A DNA stretch of 64,000 nucleotides from Tateyamaria omphalii (GCF_001969365.1 NZ_CP019312.1:1116001-1180000), one strand, 5' to 3'. Counted from the stretch's first letter, positions 17,216-26,039 are shown. Translations and numbers: made by a program. The notes: generated from the letters alone by a model not told the origin.

Positions 17216-18214
17216 ATGAAATTCCTGACCGCCGCCGCACTGGCCCTTACCGTCAGCGCAGGCGCCGTGGCCGCCGCCTGTGACGATGGCGAAATCGTCA
17301 TCAAGTTCAGCCACGTCACCAACACCGACAAGCACCCCAAAGGCATCGCCGCCTCGCTTCTGCAAGAGCGTGTGAACGAGGAAATGAACGGCAAGGCCTG
17401 CATGGAGGTGTTCCCGAACTCGACCCTCTACAACGATGACCAGGTGCTCGAGGCACTGCTGCAGGGCGACGTCCAGATGGCGGCCCCGAGCCTCTCGAAA
17501 TTCGAACAATTCACCAAGCAATTCCGCATCTTCGACCTGCCGTTCATGTTCAAGGACATCAACGCCGTCGACGCGTTCCAGGCGTCCGAAACCGGCCAGT
17601 CGATGAAGGAATCCATGACCCGCCGCGGTCTCTTGGGCCTTGAGTTCTGGCACAATGGCATGAAGCAGATGTCGGCCAACGTGCCCCTGAACTCGCCTGC
17701 CGACGCCAGCGGGCTGAAGTTCCGCGTGCAGAACTCCGACGTGCTCAAGGCACAGATGGCAGCCCTTGGTGGCTCGCCCCAGCCGATGGCATTCAAGGAA
17801 GTTTACGGCGCGCTGCAAACCGGCGTTGTGGACGGGCAGGAGAACACCTGGTCCAACATCTACGGACAGAAATTCTTTGAGGTGCAGGACGGTATCACCG
17901 AGACCAACCACGGCATCATCGACTATCTCGTCGTGACCGGTACTGACTTCTGGGATGGTCTGCCCGACGATGTGCGCGACCAACTGGGCACGATCCTGTC
18001 GGAAGTCACCCAAATGCGGAATGGCGAATCCACCCGCGTCAACGAAGAGGCCAAGCAGGCCATCATCGACGCCGGTGGCGTGGTCCGCAGCCTCGACGCC
18101 GCACAGCGCGAAGAGTGGGTGGCCGTGATGAAGCCCGTCTGGGACGAGTTCAAAGATGACGTCGGTCAAGAGAACATCGACGCAGCACAGGCGTTCAACG
18201 CCGCTACGAACTAA
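17216..18214 (+). CDS. dctP: TRAP transporter substrate-binding protein DctP
   Basis: A 332-residue periplasmic protein with a Sec signal peptide (MKFLTAAALALTVSAGAVAAA). The TRAP signature is clear: IKFSHVTNTDKHPKG at the start, FRVQNSDVLKAQMAALGGSPQPM with the carboxylate-binding arginine, and the VVDGQENTWSN segment. A strong GGGAGGAG site precedes ATG 17216. With dctQM and dctBD it forms a C4-dicarboxylate uptake system; succinate, malate or fumarate are expected ligands by homology. Confidence 0.93.
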   Translation: MKFLTAAALALTVSAGAVAAACDDGEIVIKFSHVTNTDKHPKGIAASLLQERVNEEMNGKACMEVFPNSTLYNDDQVLEALLQGDVQMAAPSLSKFEQFTKQFRIFDLPFMFKDINAVDAFQASETGQSMKESMTRRGLLGLEFWHNGMKQMSANVPLNSPADASGLKFRVQNSDVLKAQMAALGGSPQPMAFKEVYGALQTGVVDGQENTWSNIYGQKFFEVQDGITETNHGIIDYLVVTGTDFWDGLPDDVRDQLGTILSEVTQMRNGESTRVNEEAKQAIIDAGGVVRSLDAAQREEWVAVMKPVWDEFKDDVGQENIDAAQAFNAATN

Positions 18215-18233
18215 GACTTTCGCCTGACGTTCC

Positions 18234-18263
18234 CGCGCCTCGGGGCTGTTCCCCCGGGGCGCG
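18234..18263 (+). terminator. Intra-operon stem-loop between dctP and dctQ
   Basis: CGCGCC...CGGGG pairs with CCCCG...GGCGCG, followed by ACTTTCT. A leaky terminator or RNA-stabilising hairpin here would give the usual excess of binding protein over membrane subunits. Confidence 0.6.
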
Positions 18264-18294
18264 ACTTTCTCACTTAAAATCTGAGGGTTTCGTG

Positions 18295-18984
18295 ATGTCC
18301 GGGGCGTATGTTCCCAAAGGGCCTGTGGGTCGCTTTGTCCATGAATTCGAAGAGACGATGATCGCCCTGCTGCTCGCTGGCATGACCATCGTGACCTTCA
18401 TCAACGTCGTGCTGCGCTACGGCTTCAACACCGGGCTCATTTGGGGCCTCGAGATGGTGACGTTCCTGTTTTCCTGGCTGATCCTGTTCGGCGTGTCCTA
18501 CGCGGTGAAGATCACCGCGAACCTTGGCGTGGACGCCGTCACGAACCTCTTTTCCAAACCCGTCCGCCGCATCCTTGCGCTGATCGCGGGCGCCATCTGC
18601 ATCATTTACGCCTTCTTGCTGTTGAAGGGCGCGTGGGATTATTGGGCCAACTTCGCCAACCTGCCGCAGACCACCGGGCGCTGGTTCCCAACCGGTTTTG
18701 AGGAGATGAAGCGCACGTCCTTCCGGGGCTGGTACGAGGTTGTGGACATCCCCATGCCCGAGTGGCTGCGCTGGATCGAACCGATCATGAATGAGGGCGA
18801 GGAATACGAGAAAATTCCGCGCTTTATCCCGTATTTCATCCTGCCGTTTGGCATGGCGCTGCTGCTCTTCCGGTTTATTCAGGCGTTCGTGCGCGTATGG
18901 ACGGGGCAGAACAGCTCGCTGATCGTCAGCCATGAAGCCGAAGACGCCATCGAAGACGTCCGCCACATGAACGCCGGAGATTAA
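18295..18984 (+). CDS. dctQ: TRAP transporter small permease DctQ
   Basis: A 229-residue inner-membrane protein with four predicted helices and the DctQ core (NVVLRYGFNTGLIWGLEMVTFLFSWLILFG). An insertion of about 55 residues between the third and fourth helices makes it longer than typical DctQ (about 160-190 residues). ATG 18295 sits 7 nt after GAGGG; a GTG one codon upstream is possible. It lies 3 bp before dctM. Confidence 0.9.
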   Translation: MSGAYVPKGPVGRFVHEFEETMIALLLAGMTIVTFINVVLRYGFNTGLIWGLEMVTFLFSWLILFGVSYAVKITANLGVDAVTNLFSKPVRRILALIAGAICIIYAFLLLKGAWDYWANFANLPQTTGRWFPTGFEEMKRTSFRGWYEVVDIPMPEWLRWIEPIMNEGEEYEKIPRFIPYFILPFGMALLLFRFIQAFVRVWTGQNSSLIVSHEAEDAIEDVRHMNAGD

Positions 18985-18987
18985 GCC

Positions 18988-20364
18988 ATGGAAGTTGCAA
19001 TTCTTTTTGGGCTTGTGATCGGGCTTATGCTGATTGGTGTGCCGATTGCTGTGAGCCTTGGCATCTCGTCGATCCTGTTCCTGCTGGTGCTGAGTGACAC
19101 GTCGCTTGCGTCCATCGCGCAGACATTGTTTCAGGCAATGGCGGGGCATTACACGCTGCTGGCGATCCCGTTCTTCATCCTTGCCTCGACGTTTATGTCG
19201 ACGGGCGGGGTGGCGAAGCGGATCATTCGGTTTTCCATTGCGATCGTGGGGCATTTTCCCGGTGGGCTGGCGATTGCGGGGGTGTTTGCCTGTATGCTCT
19301 TTGCCGCGCTCAGCGGCTCATCGCCTGCCACTGTCGTGGCCATCGGGTCCATCGTGATCGCGGGGATGCGACAGGTTGGGTATACCAAGGATTTTGCCGC
19401 CGGGGTCATCGCCAATGCGGGCACCTTGGGCATCCTGATCCCGCCGTCCATCGTGATGGTGGTCTATGCCGCGGCAACAGACGTGTCCGTAGGGCGGATG
19501 TTTCTGGCGGGCGTCATTCCGGGTCTGATGGCCGGGACCATGTTGATGGTCACCATTTACGTGATGGCGAAGGTCAAGGACCTGCCAAAGGGTGAGTGGC
19601 TGGGCTGGGGTGAGGTCTGGCAATCGGGGCTGCACGCCAGCGGTGGGCTGTTCCTGATCGTCATCATTCTGGGCGGTATTTACGGCGGTATCTTTACGCC
19701 GACCGAGGCCGCTGCCGTGGCCGCCGTCTATGCGTTTCTGATTGCCGTGTTTGTCTATCGCGATATGGGGCCGCTGGCGACGCCGGAGGGGGAGCGGAAC
19801 CATTCTCTCTTTGCCAAGCCCTGGGTCATCGTGACTGCCCTTGTGCACCGGGATACCAAGAACGCGCTGTTCGAGGCGGGCAAGCTGACTGTCACCTTGA
19901 TGTTCATCATCGCCAATGCGTTGATTTTGAAGCATGTTCTGACCGATGAGCAGATCCCGCAGCAGATTGCCGGGGCGATGCTGGATGCGGGGTTTGGCCC
20001 CGTTGTGTTCCTGATCATCGTGAATGTCATCCTGCTGATCGGCGGGCAGTTCATGGAGCCGTCGGGCCTGCTGGTCATCGTGGCGCCGCTGGTCTTTCCC
20101 ATTGCCATCGAGCTGGGGATCGATCCGATTCACCTGGGCATCATCATGGTGGTGAACATGGAGATCGGGATGATCACGCCGCCTGTCGGGCTGAACCTGT
20201 TCGTCACCTCTGGCGTTGCGGGGATGCCGATGATGCGGGTGGTGCGGGCGGCGTTGCCGTTTTTGGCGGTGCTGTTCGTGTTTCTGATCATGGTGACCTA
20301 TATTCCGGCCATTTCGACGTGGTTGCCCACGTTGATGATGGGGCCGGAGGTGATCATCCAGTGA
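18988..20364 (+). CDS. dctM: TRAP transporter large permease DctM
   Basis: A 458-residue membrane protein with about a dozen helices, the transport subunit of the sodium-coupled TRAP system. FAALSGSSPATVVAIGSI and TPPVGLNLFVTSGVAG are family hallmarks. A hydrophilic loop near residues 255-290 makes it slightly longer than average. Codon choice shifts to more G-ending and T-ending codons compared with dctP. A GTGACGCGTCAC palindrome covers its stop codon. Confidence 0.93.
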   Translation: MEVAILFGLVIGLMLIGVPIAVSLGISSILFLLVLSDTSLASIAQTLFQAMAGHYTLLAIPFFILASTFMSTGGVAKRIIRFSIAIVGHFPGGLAIAGVFACMLFAALSGSSPATVVAIGSIVIAGMRQVGYTKDFAAGVIANAGTLGILIPPSIVMVVYAAATDVSVGRMFLAGVIPGLMAGTMLMVTIYVMAKVKDLPKGEWLGWGEVWQSGLHASGGLFLIVIILGGIYGGIFTPTEAAAVAAVYAFLIAVFVYRDMGPLATPEGERNHSLFAKPWVIVTALVHRDTKNALFEAGKLTVTLMFIIANALILKHVLTDEQIPQQIAGAMLDAGFGPVVFLIIVNVILLIGGQFMEPSGLLVIVAPLVFPIAIELGIDPIHLGIIMVVNMEIGMITPPVGLNLFVTSGVAGMPMMRVVRAALPFLAVLFVFLIMVTYIPAISTWLPTLMMGPEVIIQ

Positions 20365-20414
20365 CGCGTCACGGATCCGGATGACGCTGCGCGACGCGAT
20401 TCACTTTTTCTGAC

Positions 20415-20435
20415 GAGGGGGCTGTCTGCCCCCTC
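20415..20435. repeat. GC-rich palindromic intergenic repeat, copy 2
   Basis: GAGGGGGC pairs with GCCCCCTC around TGTCT, followed by CCCCCGACCGTATTTGAAAA and AGAGAAGAAG. The plan hairpin, CCCCCG, T run, purine tract matches the copy at 992. It lies between convergent dctM and tpiA and may terminate both. Confidence 0.65.
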
Positions 20436-20470
20436 GAGCTCCCCCGACCGTATTTGAAAAGAGAAGAAGA

Positions 20471-21211
20471 TCAAGAGGCTGCGAGGGCGTCGATGATGGG
20501 TTGGAAGTCGGACGCTTTCAGGGAGGCACCGCCGACGAGGGCGCCGTCGACGTTTTCGGCCTGGAAGATCTCGGCCGCGTTGGTGGGTTTGACGGAGCCA
20601 CCGTAGAGGACGCGCATGTGTGCGCCGGCGTCACCGAAGCGGGCGGTGAGGTTGGCGCGGATCATGTCGTGGGTCTCAACGATCTGTGCCATGGTCGGGA
20701 CGCGGCCCGTGCCGATGGCCCAGATGGGTTCGTAGGCGATGACCGTATTGTCGGCCGTGGCCGTGTCGGGGGTGGAGCCGTCAAGTTGGGCGGCGATGAT
20801 GTCGAGGCAGTCGGGGCCGAGCCGTTCTTCTTCGCTTTCGCCGATACAGATGATGGCGGTGAGGCCTGCGGCGTATGCCGCTTCGGCCTTGGCGCGGACG
20901 TGTGCGTCAGTCTCTGCGTGGTCGGCGCGACGTTCGGAGTGGCCGACGATGACGGCTGTGGCGCCTGCGTCCTTGAGCATGGAGGCGGCGATGTCGCCTG
21001 TGTGCGCGCCTGAGGTATTGGCGTGGCAGTCCTGGCCGCCGATTTCGACCTTGCTGCCGAGTGTGACATCGGCGGCGCGGGTCAGGAGCGGTGCAGGGGG
21101 GCAGATCAGGATTTGCGGGCCGTCCTCGCCGCCGGTGAGCGTCGACAGTTCGGCCAGCATCTCGGGCGTGCCGTTCATCTTCCAGTTGCCTGCTGCCAGT
21201 TTGCGCCGCAT
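20471..21211 (-). CDS. tpiA: Triosephosphate isomerase
   Basis: A 246-residue TIM-barrel enzyme interconverting dihydroxyacetone phosphate and glyceraldehyde 3-phosphate. AGNWKMNG holds the catalytic lysine, GHSERR the histidine, AYEPIWAIGTG the glutamate, and YGGSVKP the phosphate loop. The ATG at 21211 follows GGAGAG; the longer open frame upstream is not needed. It is transcribed away from the divergent oxygenase gene. Confidence 0.95.
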   Translation of the reverse strand: MRRKLAAGNWKMNGTPEMLAELSTLTGGEDGPQILICPPAPLLTRAADVTLGSKVEIGGQDCHANTSGAHTGDIAASMLKDAGATAVIVGHSERRADHAETDAHVRAKAEAAYAAGLTAIICIGESEEERLGPDCLDIIAAQLDGSTPDTATADNTVIAYEPIWAIGTGRVPTMAQIVETHDMIRANLTARFGDAGAHMRVLYGGSVKPTNAAEIFQAENVDGALVGGASLKASDFQPIIDALAAS

Positions 21212-21296
21212 GTCACTCTCCGCTTTTGGTGGTCGCGGTGGTCCTAGCATTGGGGTGCGCCTTGCGCTAGGGCTGCGCCAAAATGGAGTGCGTGAC

Positions 21297-22202
21297 ATGA
21301 TCCCACGGTTGGATGCTGCCGCTTTGGCAGTTGGCGATGGGCCAAGCCTTGCGGCCTTGGGCGCGGCGGCGACCGGGGTGGGCTTTGCCACTGTTTTCAA
21401 TACCGCGCTGTCGGCGGAGCGGGTGGACGCGGCGATTGGGACGTATCGTGCGTTTTTTCATTTGCCGGAGGCGGAGAAGCGCGTGGTGGACATGGCGCGG
21501 ACCGGGTCGAACCGGGGCTGGGGGGCTGCGGGGTCCGAGCAGGTCGATCCGGAGGCGAACCCGGATTACAAGCAGTTCTTTGATGTGGGGTATCAGGTGC
21601 CCGCCGGTCATCCCCTTGGGGACAAGCGGTTTTATGCGCCGAACTTGTGGCCGGATGATCCTGAGTTTAAGCGGGTGATTTCAGCGTATTACGATGATGC
21701 GGTGGAGGTCGCCACAGGGTTGCTTTCGGCGATTGCGAAGGCCATCGGAGCGGATGCGGCGCATTTTGATGGGGCGTTTGAGGCGCCCATGGCCCTGCTG
21801 CGCGGCAATTTTTATCCGGCGCGGCCTGATTGGGCCGGGGCCAAGGATTTCGGGATTGCGACCCATACGGATTACGGGTGTTTGACCCTGCTGGCGACCG
21901 ATGGGTCGCCGGGCCTGGAGGTTCGGAAGCGTGGGGGCGGGTGGATTCCGGTCAGCGCGCCGCCTGGGGATTTCATTATCAATTTTGGCGAGATGCTGGA
22001 GTTTTGGACGGGAGGGCGCGTGAAGGCGACGCCGCATCGGGTGGTTGGAGGCTTGGACGAGCGGATTTCGATCCCGCTGTTTTTCAATCCGAGCTATGAC
22101 GTGAACGTGGCGCCGGAGAGGTCGGGGCAGGTAATGCTGGCCGGGGACCATCTGAGCGCGCGGTTTGAGGAGACCTATGTGCATTTGCAGGGGAAGTCAT
22201 AG
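21297..22202 (+). CDS. 2-oxoglutarate/Fe(II)-dependent oxygenase, isopenicillin N synthase-like family
   Basis: A 301-residue member of the plant-type DIOX_N/2OG-FeII family. Iron ligands are HTD in ATHTDYGCLTLL and the distal His in TPHRVVG; RISIPLFF supplies the Arg-x-Ser that binds 2-oxoglutarate. N-terminal DIOX_N residues (GVGFATVFN) are present. ATG 21297 follows GGAG. Related bacterial genes include ethylene-forming and flavonol-synthase-like enzymes of unknown substrate, so no reaction is assigned. It is divergent from tpiA. Confidence 0.87.
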   Translation: MIPRLDAAALAVGDGPSLAALGAAATGVGFATVFNTALSAERVDAAIGTYRAFFHLPEAEKRVVDMARTGSNRGWGAAGSEQVDPEANPDYKQFFDVGYQVPAGHPLGDKRFYAPNLWPDDPEFKRVISAYYDDAVEVATGLLSAIAKAIGADAAHFDGAFEAPMALLRGNFYPARPDWAGAKDFGIATHTDYGCLTLLATDGSPGLEVRKRGGGWIPVSAPPGDFIINFGEMLEFWTGGRVKATPHRVVGGLDERISIPLFFNPSYDVNVAPERSGQVMLAGDHLSARFEETYVHLQGKS

Positions 22203-22216
22203 GGTTGTTGACGTTT

Positions 22217-22235
22217 GGTGGGCAGATTGCCCACC
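22217..22235. terminator. Hairpin between convergent oxygenase and TfoX-like genes
   Basis: GGTGGGCA pairs with TGCCCACC around GAT, immediately next to the TfoX-like stop. Without a T run, it may be a palindromic repeat doubling as a bidirectional terminator. Confidence 0.55.
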
Positions 22236-22559
22236 CTACAAGTGCGTGAGAGCTTCGCGGGCGAGGGCGGAGGCCTCTTCGCTGTCCTCAAGCGCGCTGT
22301 CCGGCATGACCCAGTAGGGCATCGCCGTCTCGGCCTTGCCGGGGCGCTCGTAGGTCCAACGCTCCATCCCGAGCGCGTCCAGGCGGTCGATCATGTCGCC
22401 GCGGCCTTTCAGCATCAGACGGCCGTCGCGCATCATCACGGCAAAGATCGTGCCACTGGAATAGACACCTATCCCGCCGAACATCTTGCGGGTGCTGAGA
22501 TCATTTACGCCCGAAAAGAGGTCGAGGACGTGTTCGATCTCGTCTTGCGTGACGGCCAT
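22236..22559 (-). CDS. TfoX/Sxy N-terminal-domain protein
   Basis: A 107-residue stand-alone TfoX_N domain (LSTRKMFGGIGVYSSGTIFAVMMRDGRLMLKG). In gammaproteobacteria TfoX/Sxy activates competence genes with CRP. The short alphaproteobacterial copies lack the C-terminal domain and have no demonstrated role. Its start lies 2 bp after the stop of the Fe-S carrier gene, so the two are likely co-translated. Confidence 0.85.
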   Translation of the reverse strand: MAVTQDEIEHVLDLFSGVNDLSTRKMFGGIGVYSSGTIFAVMMRDGRLMLKGRGDMIDRLDALGMERWTYERPGKAETAMPYWVMPDSALEDSEEASALAREALTHL

Positions 22560-22560
22560 G

Positions 22561-22941
22561 TCAGCCTGCGTTCTGTTCGGCTTGCAGCTCTTCGACGTCC
22601 TTGAACGAGATGCTTTCGCCGCAGCCGCAGGCGTCGGTCACGTTGGGGTTGTTGAATTTGAACCCCGACTCCAGCAGCGAGGTTTCGTAGTCGATTTCCG
22701 TGCCGAAGAGGAACATCTGCGCCATGGGCGCGATCATCACGCGCGCGCCGTCCTGTTCGACGGTTTCGTCGTTGGGGTCGGCCTCGTCCACGTATTCCAT
22801 GGTGTATTCCATGCCTGCGCAACCGCCTTTTTTCACGCCGATGCGGAGGCCGGTATGGCCCTCCTTCTCCATCAGTTTGGAGATTTGCGCGGCGGCGCGG
22901 TCGGTGATCGAAACGGCTTGTTTGCCGGGGATGGAGAACAT
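22561..22941 (-). CDS. A-type iron-sulfur carrier (IscA/SufA/ErpA family)
   Basis: A 126-residue A-type carrier. The three conserved cysteines lie in GGCAGMEY and DACGCGES, which hold a transient 2Fe-2S or 4Fe-4S cluster. It passes clusters to apo-proteins in the cytoplasm. It is outside any suf operon; the nearest Suf-related gene is the SufT-like gene at 25544. The start at 22941 has a GGAGGTTCCC site. It is 14 bp downstream of a LysR gene on the same strand. Confidence 0.9.
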   Translation of the reverse strand: MFSIPGKQAVSITDRAAAQISKLMEKEGHTGLRIGVKKGGCAGMEYTMEYVDEADPNDETVEQDGARVMIAPMAQMFLFGTEIDYETSLLESGFKFNNPNVTDACGCGESISFKDVEELQAEQNAG

Positions 22942-22955
22942 GGGAACCTCCGGGG

Positions 22956-23825
22956 TTATCCGACAGATAAGGTAGGGCTTTGGAGCGCCGCACGCAAGGG
23001 GCGCGGGCGTTTGAGAAAGCTGCTGAGTGCGTCGAGGGCGGCGCGGATGGCAGGGTCGTGTCGGGTGTCCTGGTGGCAGACGAGCCATTCCTCGGATGTG
23101 AGCGCGTCGACGATGTCGGACACGCGGATCAGGCCCGGAGCCGTGTCGGCGGCGAATGTGGGCAGGACGACGCGGCCCACGCCGCTTTGGGCGAGCGCCA
23201 TGCGCACTTGCGGATCGTTGGAGACGGCGACCATGTCGTCGCCGTGATGGGCGATGGTCCATGCCTCTGACGGCAGGGTAGCGGTGTCGTCGCTGGGGCC
23301 AATCCAGCCTTTGACATCGTCTGACACGGCGTAAATGGCGTGTTCGACGTAGCCGGTGCGGCGGCCCGCCAGCCAGTCATGATCCGGGCGGCGGTTGCGA
23401 ATGCCGATGTCGACCTCGCGCCGTTCGATGTCCATGTCGAGATTGCAGCTTACGAATTCAGGCGTCCAGCGGTCGCCGGTGCGCCAGTAGGTCGACAGGT
23501 TCCGCGCGAGATAGAGCATGGTCCAGGTGCCCGCCGAGATGCGCACGCGGGGCGGGCCCGACTGGGCGGCAGACCAGTGGGCGATGCCGCGGGCCGCCGC
23601 CTCCATTTTTTTGGCCTGTTCGAGCAGGGCGCGCCCTTCGGTCGTGGGGGTGTAGCCCGCAGCGCCGTGGGCGAAGAGCCTGCGGCCCGTGCGCTGTTCC
23701 AGCGCTGTCATGCGGCGCGAGAGCGTCGCCTGGCTGAGCCCGGTTTCGTGGGCGGCGCGGGCGAGCGATCCGTGCCGGGCCACGGCGGCGAAGAGCCCGT
23801 AATCTGTCCAGTCGGTGATTTGCAT
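22956..23825 (-). CDS. LysR family transcriptional regulator
   Basis: A 289-residue LysR regulator. The N-terminal winged helix reads FAAVARHGSLARAAHETGLSQATLSRRMTALEQRTG; a periplasmic-binding-like effector domain follows. It resembles the subgroup whose members regulate glycine or nitrogen-related genes, but the ligand is unknown. It precedes the Fe-S carrier by 14 bp, an unusual pairing. The start at 23825 is the first with the family's expected N-terminus; the longer frame upstream overlaps the small divergent gene. Confidence 0.87.
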   Translation of the reverse strand: MQITDWTDYGLFAAVARHGSLARAAHETGLSQATLSRRMTALEQRTGRRLFAHGAAGYTPTTEGRALLEQAKKMEAAARGIAHWSAAQSGPPRVRISAGTWTMLYLARNLSTYWRTGDRWTPEFVSCNLDMDIERREVDIGIRNRRPDHDWLAGRRTGYVEHAIYAVSDDVKGWIGPSDDTATLPSEAWTIAHHGDDMVAVSNDPQVRMALAQSGVGRVVLPTFAADTAPGLIRVSDIVDALTSEEWLVCHQDTRHDPAIRAALDALSSFLKRPRPLRAALQSPTLSVG

Positions 23826-23854
23826 GATTGCAAGTCTAGGTGCGGAAGCGGGGT

Positions 23855-23884
23855 CTGACAATCGGTATCGGCCTGCGCCATATA
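23855..23884 (+). promoter_or_regulatory. Putative sigma-70 promoter of the small basic protein gene
   Basis: CTGACA at 23855-23860 and CATATA at 23879-23884 are 18 bp apart, 25 bp upstream of the small gene at 23909. It also lies just upstream of the divergent LysR start, so LysR may bind here. Confidence 0.45.
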
Positions 23885-23908
23885 GGGCTGAGAAGGAAAG
23901 GACACTCC

Positions 23909-24055
23909 ATGCAACATCCTTACAAGTCTCTGGAAATGAACAGTGTTTACGCGCAAGAGCAGCGCATATTTGCAAAATTGCAAGCCGAAGAGCAGATCCG
24001 CAAGCGCAGGCAGCGCCGCCGTCGGGCGTTGATGTGGGTTTTGCGCCGCTTGTGA
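23909..24055 (+). CDS. Small basic protein, 48 residues, unknown function
   Basis: The product begins MQHPYKSLEMNSVYAQEQ, is helical, and ends in an Arg/Lys-rich RKRRQRRRR cluster before WVLRRL. A strong AGGAAAGGA site lies 6 nt before the ATG, a promoter-like pair precedes it, and a clear terminator follows 15 bp after the stop. This complete transcription unit is the main evidence that it is real. The basic amphipathic tail suggests membrane, RNA or DNA contact. Nothing homologous is recognised. Confidence 0.65.
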   Translation: MQHPYKSLEMNSVYAQEQRIFAKLQAEEQIRKRRQRRRRALMWVLRRL

Positions 24056-24069
24056 GCCGCACAACGAAA

Positions 24070-24097
24070 AAGGGCCGCCGGTAATTCGGCGGCCCTT
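24070..24097. terminator. Bidirectional rho-independent terminator
   Basis: AAGGGCCGCCG pairs with CGGCGGCCCTT around GTAATT, preceded by AAAA. It separates the small plus-strand gene from convergent glpQ. Confidence 0.85.
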
Positions 24098-24141
24098 GAT
24101 CAGGCCTGTGGTGCGCGCGGGGATGGCGCGGGGGTACGGGG

Positions 24142-25356
24142 TTACAGGCCCATGCAGTTCGCGTAGTAGGTGACCGTGGCGGGCCAGTCGGAGAAGACGC
24201 CGACCACGCCCACATCCTGTGCCAGCACATCCAGCAACTCGTAATAGACACCATCATGGGTGGTCGCGTCCGCGATGGACTGGAAGTACCAGCCGCCGCC
24301 CGAACCCAGCGGGCCGGAGCGCTCGAGCGTCCAGGTGATGATGTTCAGACCGGCGGCCTTGGCTTCGTTGGCGTAGGCCGATGGGACGATTTGGCCGTTT
24401 TCCATAGTGACCAGCATCCAAAGCGGTGGGGCCACGTAGCGCACGCCGCGCTCATAGAGGCTGGCCATGCTGTCGGGGTAGGTCGCCGGGTCGTTGGCGT
24501 CGAAGCCGTCGATATTGTAGCTGTCGTCGAGATAGACGGCCTGCGCGCCGAAGTCGGGCTCGGCCTCGATCCAGTAGAGCACGTCCTCGAGGTTGAAGGA
24601 TTGCAGCCAGACGTCCGAGGCGGGGATGCCTGCGGCCTTGTATTCATCGACCAGCTTTTGGGCGTAGTCCTGCTGCGAGAAGCCGTTATGGGGCATCTCG
24701 ACCGAAGGGGACTTCAATTCGGGCGTGAACTTGGCGCCGAGGGAGGCGAAGAGTTCGATGGATTCTGCGTGCGTCATCAGCTGCGCGCCATCGGTGTAGA
24801 GGTCGGTGCGCCAGCCTGCGATCCCGCCCTGATATTCCTCTGCGGTGGTGGCGGAGGCGTCGGCGCTGTCCATCTTGGGCGTCAGCGTTTCAAACTCGGC
24901 CAGGGTCAGTTCGGATGTCCGGCACTCGGCCACGGCATCGGTGTCACCGCTGGCGGGCGAGAAGGGCGTGACGCAGGTGCTGGCCAGATCCGTCAGCAGG
25001 ATGTTGGTCGTGGTGTGCAGGTCGTTCTGCGCGTGGCGGCAGACCAGTTCGTGATCTTCTGTAAAGGTCACGTCGCATTCCAGGATGCCTGCGCCCATGC
25101 GGGCTGCTGCCACGTTCGACTCCACGGTGTGTTCCGGGAACATCATCGGCGCGCCACGGTGGCCGATGGAAAAGTCGGACCTGGCCGGGGTCTGGCCCTC
25201 GCAGCTTTGCAGCTTGGACTTCAGCTCACCCTCGGGGAGCTTGTCGATCAGGTAGGCGGGGCGGGGGCCGTAGTCGATTGCGACAGGAGTGTGGGCTTCG
25301 GCCAGAAGTGCGGCAGGGGCCGACGCGAGCAGCAGGCAGGCAGCGGTGAAACGCAT
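24142..25356 (-). CDS. glpQ: Periplasmic glycerophosphodiester phosphodiesterase
   Basis: A 404-residue GDPD enzyme with a Sec signal peptide ([21 protein letters not shown]). The catalytic HRGAP near residue 65, PEHT with the metal-binding Glu, and the [16 protein letters not shown] region are present. It hydrolyses glycerophosphodiesters from phospholipid turnover to glycerol 3-phosphate and an alcohol. It has several cysteines and is longer than E. coli GlpQ (358 residues) because of insertions after residue 120. AAGGAAAATATC precedes the start. No ugp genes are nearby. Confidence 0.9.
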   Translation of the reverse strand: MRFTAACLLLASAPAALLAEAHTPVAIDYGPRPAYLIDKLPEGELKSKLQSCEGQTPARSDFSIGHRGAPMMFPEHTVESNVAAARMGAGILECDVTFTEDHELVCRHAQNDLHTTTNILLTDLASTCVTPFSPASGDTDAVAECRTSELTLAEFETLTPKMDSADASATTAEEYQGGIAGWRTDLYTDGAQLMTHAESIELFASLGAKFTPELKSPSVEMPHNGFSQQDYAQKLVDEYKAAGIPASDVWLQSFNLEDVLYWIEAEPDFGAQAVYLDDSYNIDGFDANDPATYPDSMASLYERGVRYVAPPLWMLVTMENGQIVPSAYANEAKAAGLNIITWTLERSGPLGSGGGWYFQSIADATTHDGVYYELLDVLAQDVGVVGVFSDWPATVTYYANCMGL

Positions 25357-25456
25357 TGATATTTTCCTTGAAAGGGTCTTGACCCGCGCAGCATGCCGCG
25401 CCCGTGTGACGGTTTCTCAATGCGTTGATGATGGTTTTGTGACGACGCCAGAGGTG

Positions 25457-25474
25457 GGCGGATCAGGATCCGCC
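25457..25474. terminator. Stem-loop in the glpQ-sufT spacer
   Basis: GGCGGATC pairs with GATCCGCC around AG. It lies downstream of the SufT-like gene and upstream of glpQ in their common direction, so it may end sufT transcription. Confidence 0.5.
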
Positions 25475-25543
25475 TTACGAGACTGCTGCAACGATAAAAT
25501 GCCGCCCGGTAGAGGTGCGACAGCGGACCATGATCCGCCTTTC

Positions 25544-25906
25544 TTACATGAAGCCCAGTTCGAGGCGCGCCTCGTCTGACATCATTTCCATGCCCCAGGG
25601 CGGTTCCCATGTCAGTTCGACATCAACCTGCTTGACGCCGGGCAGGGGTTCGACCGCGTCGGCGACCCAGCCGGGCATTTCGCCCGCGACGGGGCAGCCG
25701 GGGGCGGTGAGTGACATGATCACCTTCACCTCGTTCTCGGGGGAGATGTCAATCGTGTAGATTAGGCCGAGTTCGTAGATATTCACCGGGATCTCGGGGT
25801 CATAGACCGTGCGGCACGCTTCGACGATCGCCTCGTGCAGCGGATGGTCGGTGGAGGAGGGCGCGATCAGCGGCGTGCCTTCCATCTGTTCTGTGGGTTG
25901 GTTCAT
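25544..25906 (-). CDS. sufT: SufT-like MIP18/DUF59 iron-sulfur assembly protein
   Basis: A 120-residue MIP18-family protein. TVYDPEIPVNIYELGLIYTIDI and SLTAPGCPVAGEMPGWV with the conserved cysteine identify it. SufT-type proteins help mature Fe-S proteins under high demand. It normally sits in the suf operon; here it is alone, between glpQ and the carbonic anhydrase gene. The first 20 residues are a polar extension. The start at 25906 follows GGGGA. Confidence 0.87.
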   Translation of the reverse strand: MNQPTEQMEGTPLIAPSSTDHPLHEAIVEACRTVYDPEIPVNIYELGLIYTIDISPENEVKVIMSLTAPGCPVAGEMPGWVADAVEPLPGVKQVDVELTWEPPWGMEMMSDEARLELGFM

Positions 25907-25972
25907 GGTATCCCCGCACTGGTTCCTGACCGTTTATATAGGGAAAGGGGGGCGGAGGGTAAAGGGTTGGAT

Positions 25973-26007
25973 GCCGACTGGACCGGGTCGGGAACCGTCC
26001 AGTCGGC
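25973..26007. terminator. Stem-loop downstream of the carbonic anhydrase gene
   Basis: GCCGACTGGAC pairs perfectly with GTCCAGTCGGC around 13 nt. A second hairpin, CCCCGGCA/TGCCGGGG at 26014-26033, lies between it and the gene end. The pair probably ends transcription of the carbonic anhydrase gene; T runs are missing. Confidence 0.55.
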
Positions 26008-26039
26008 GCTATGCCCCGGCACGCCTGCCGGGGGCGTGG

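Noticed and set aside
20739..21296. N-terminal extension of the 2OG oxygenase frame
   Set aside because: It overlaps tpiA antisense; the oxygenase starts at 21297 with its own GGAG site.
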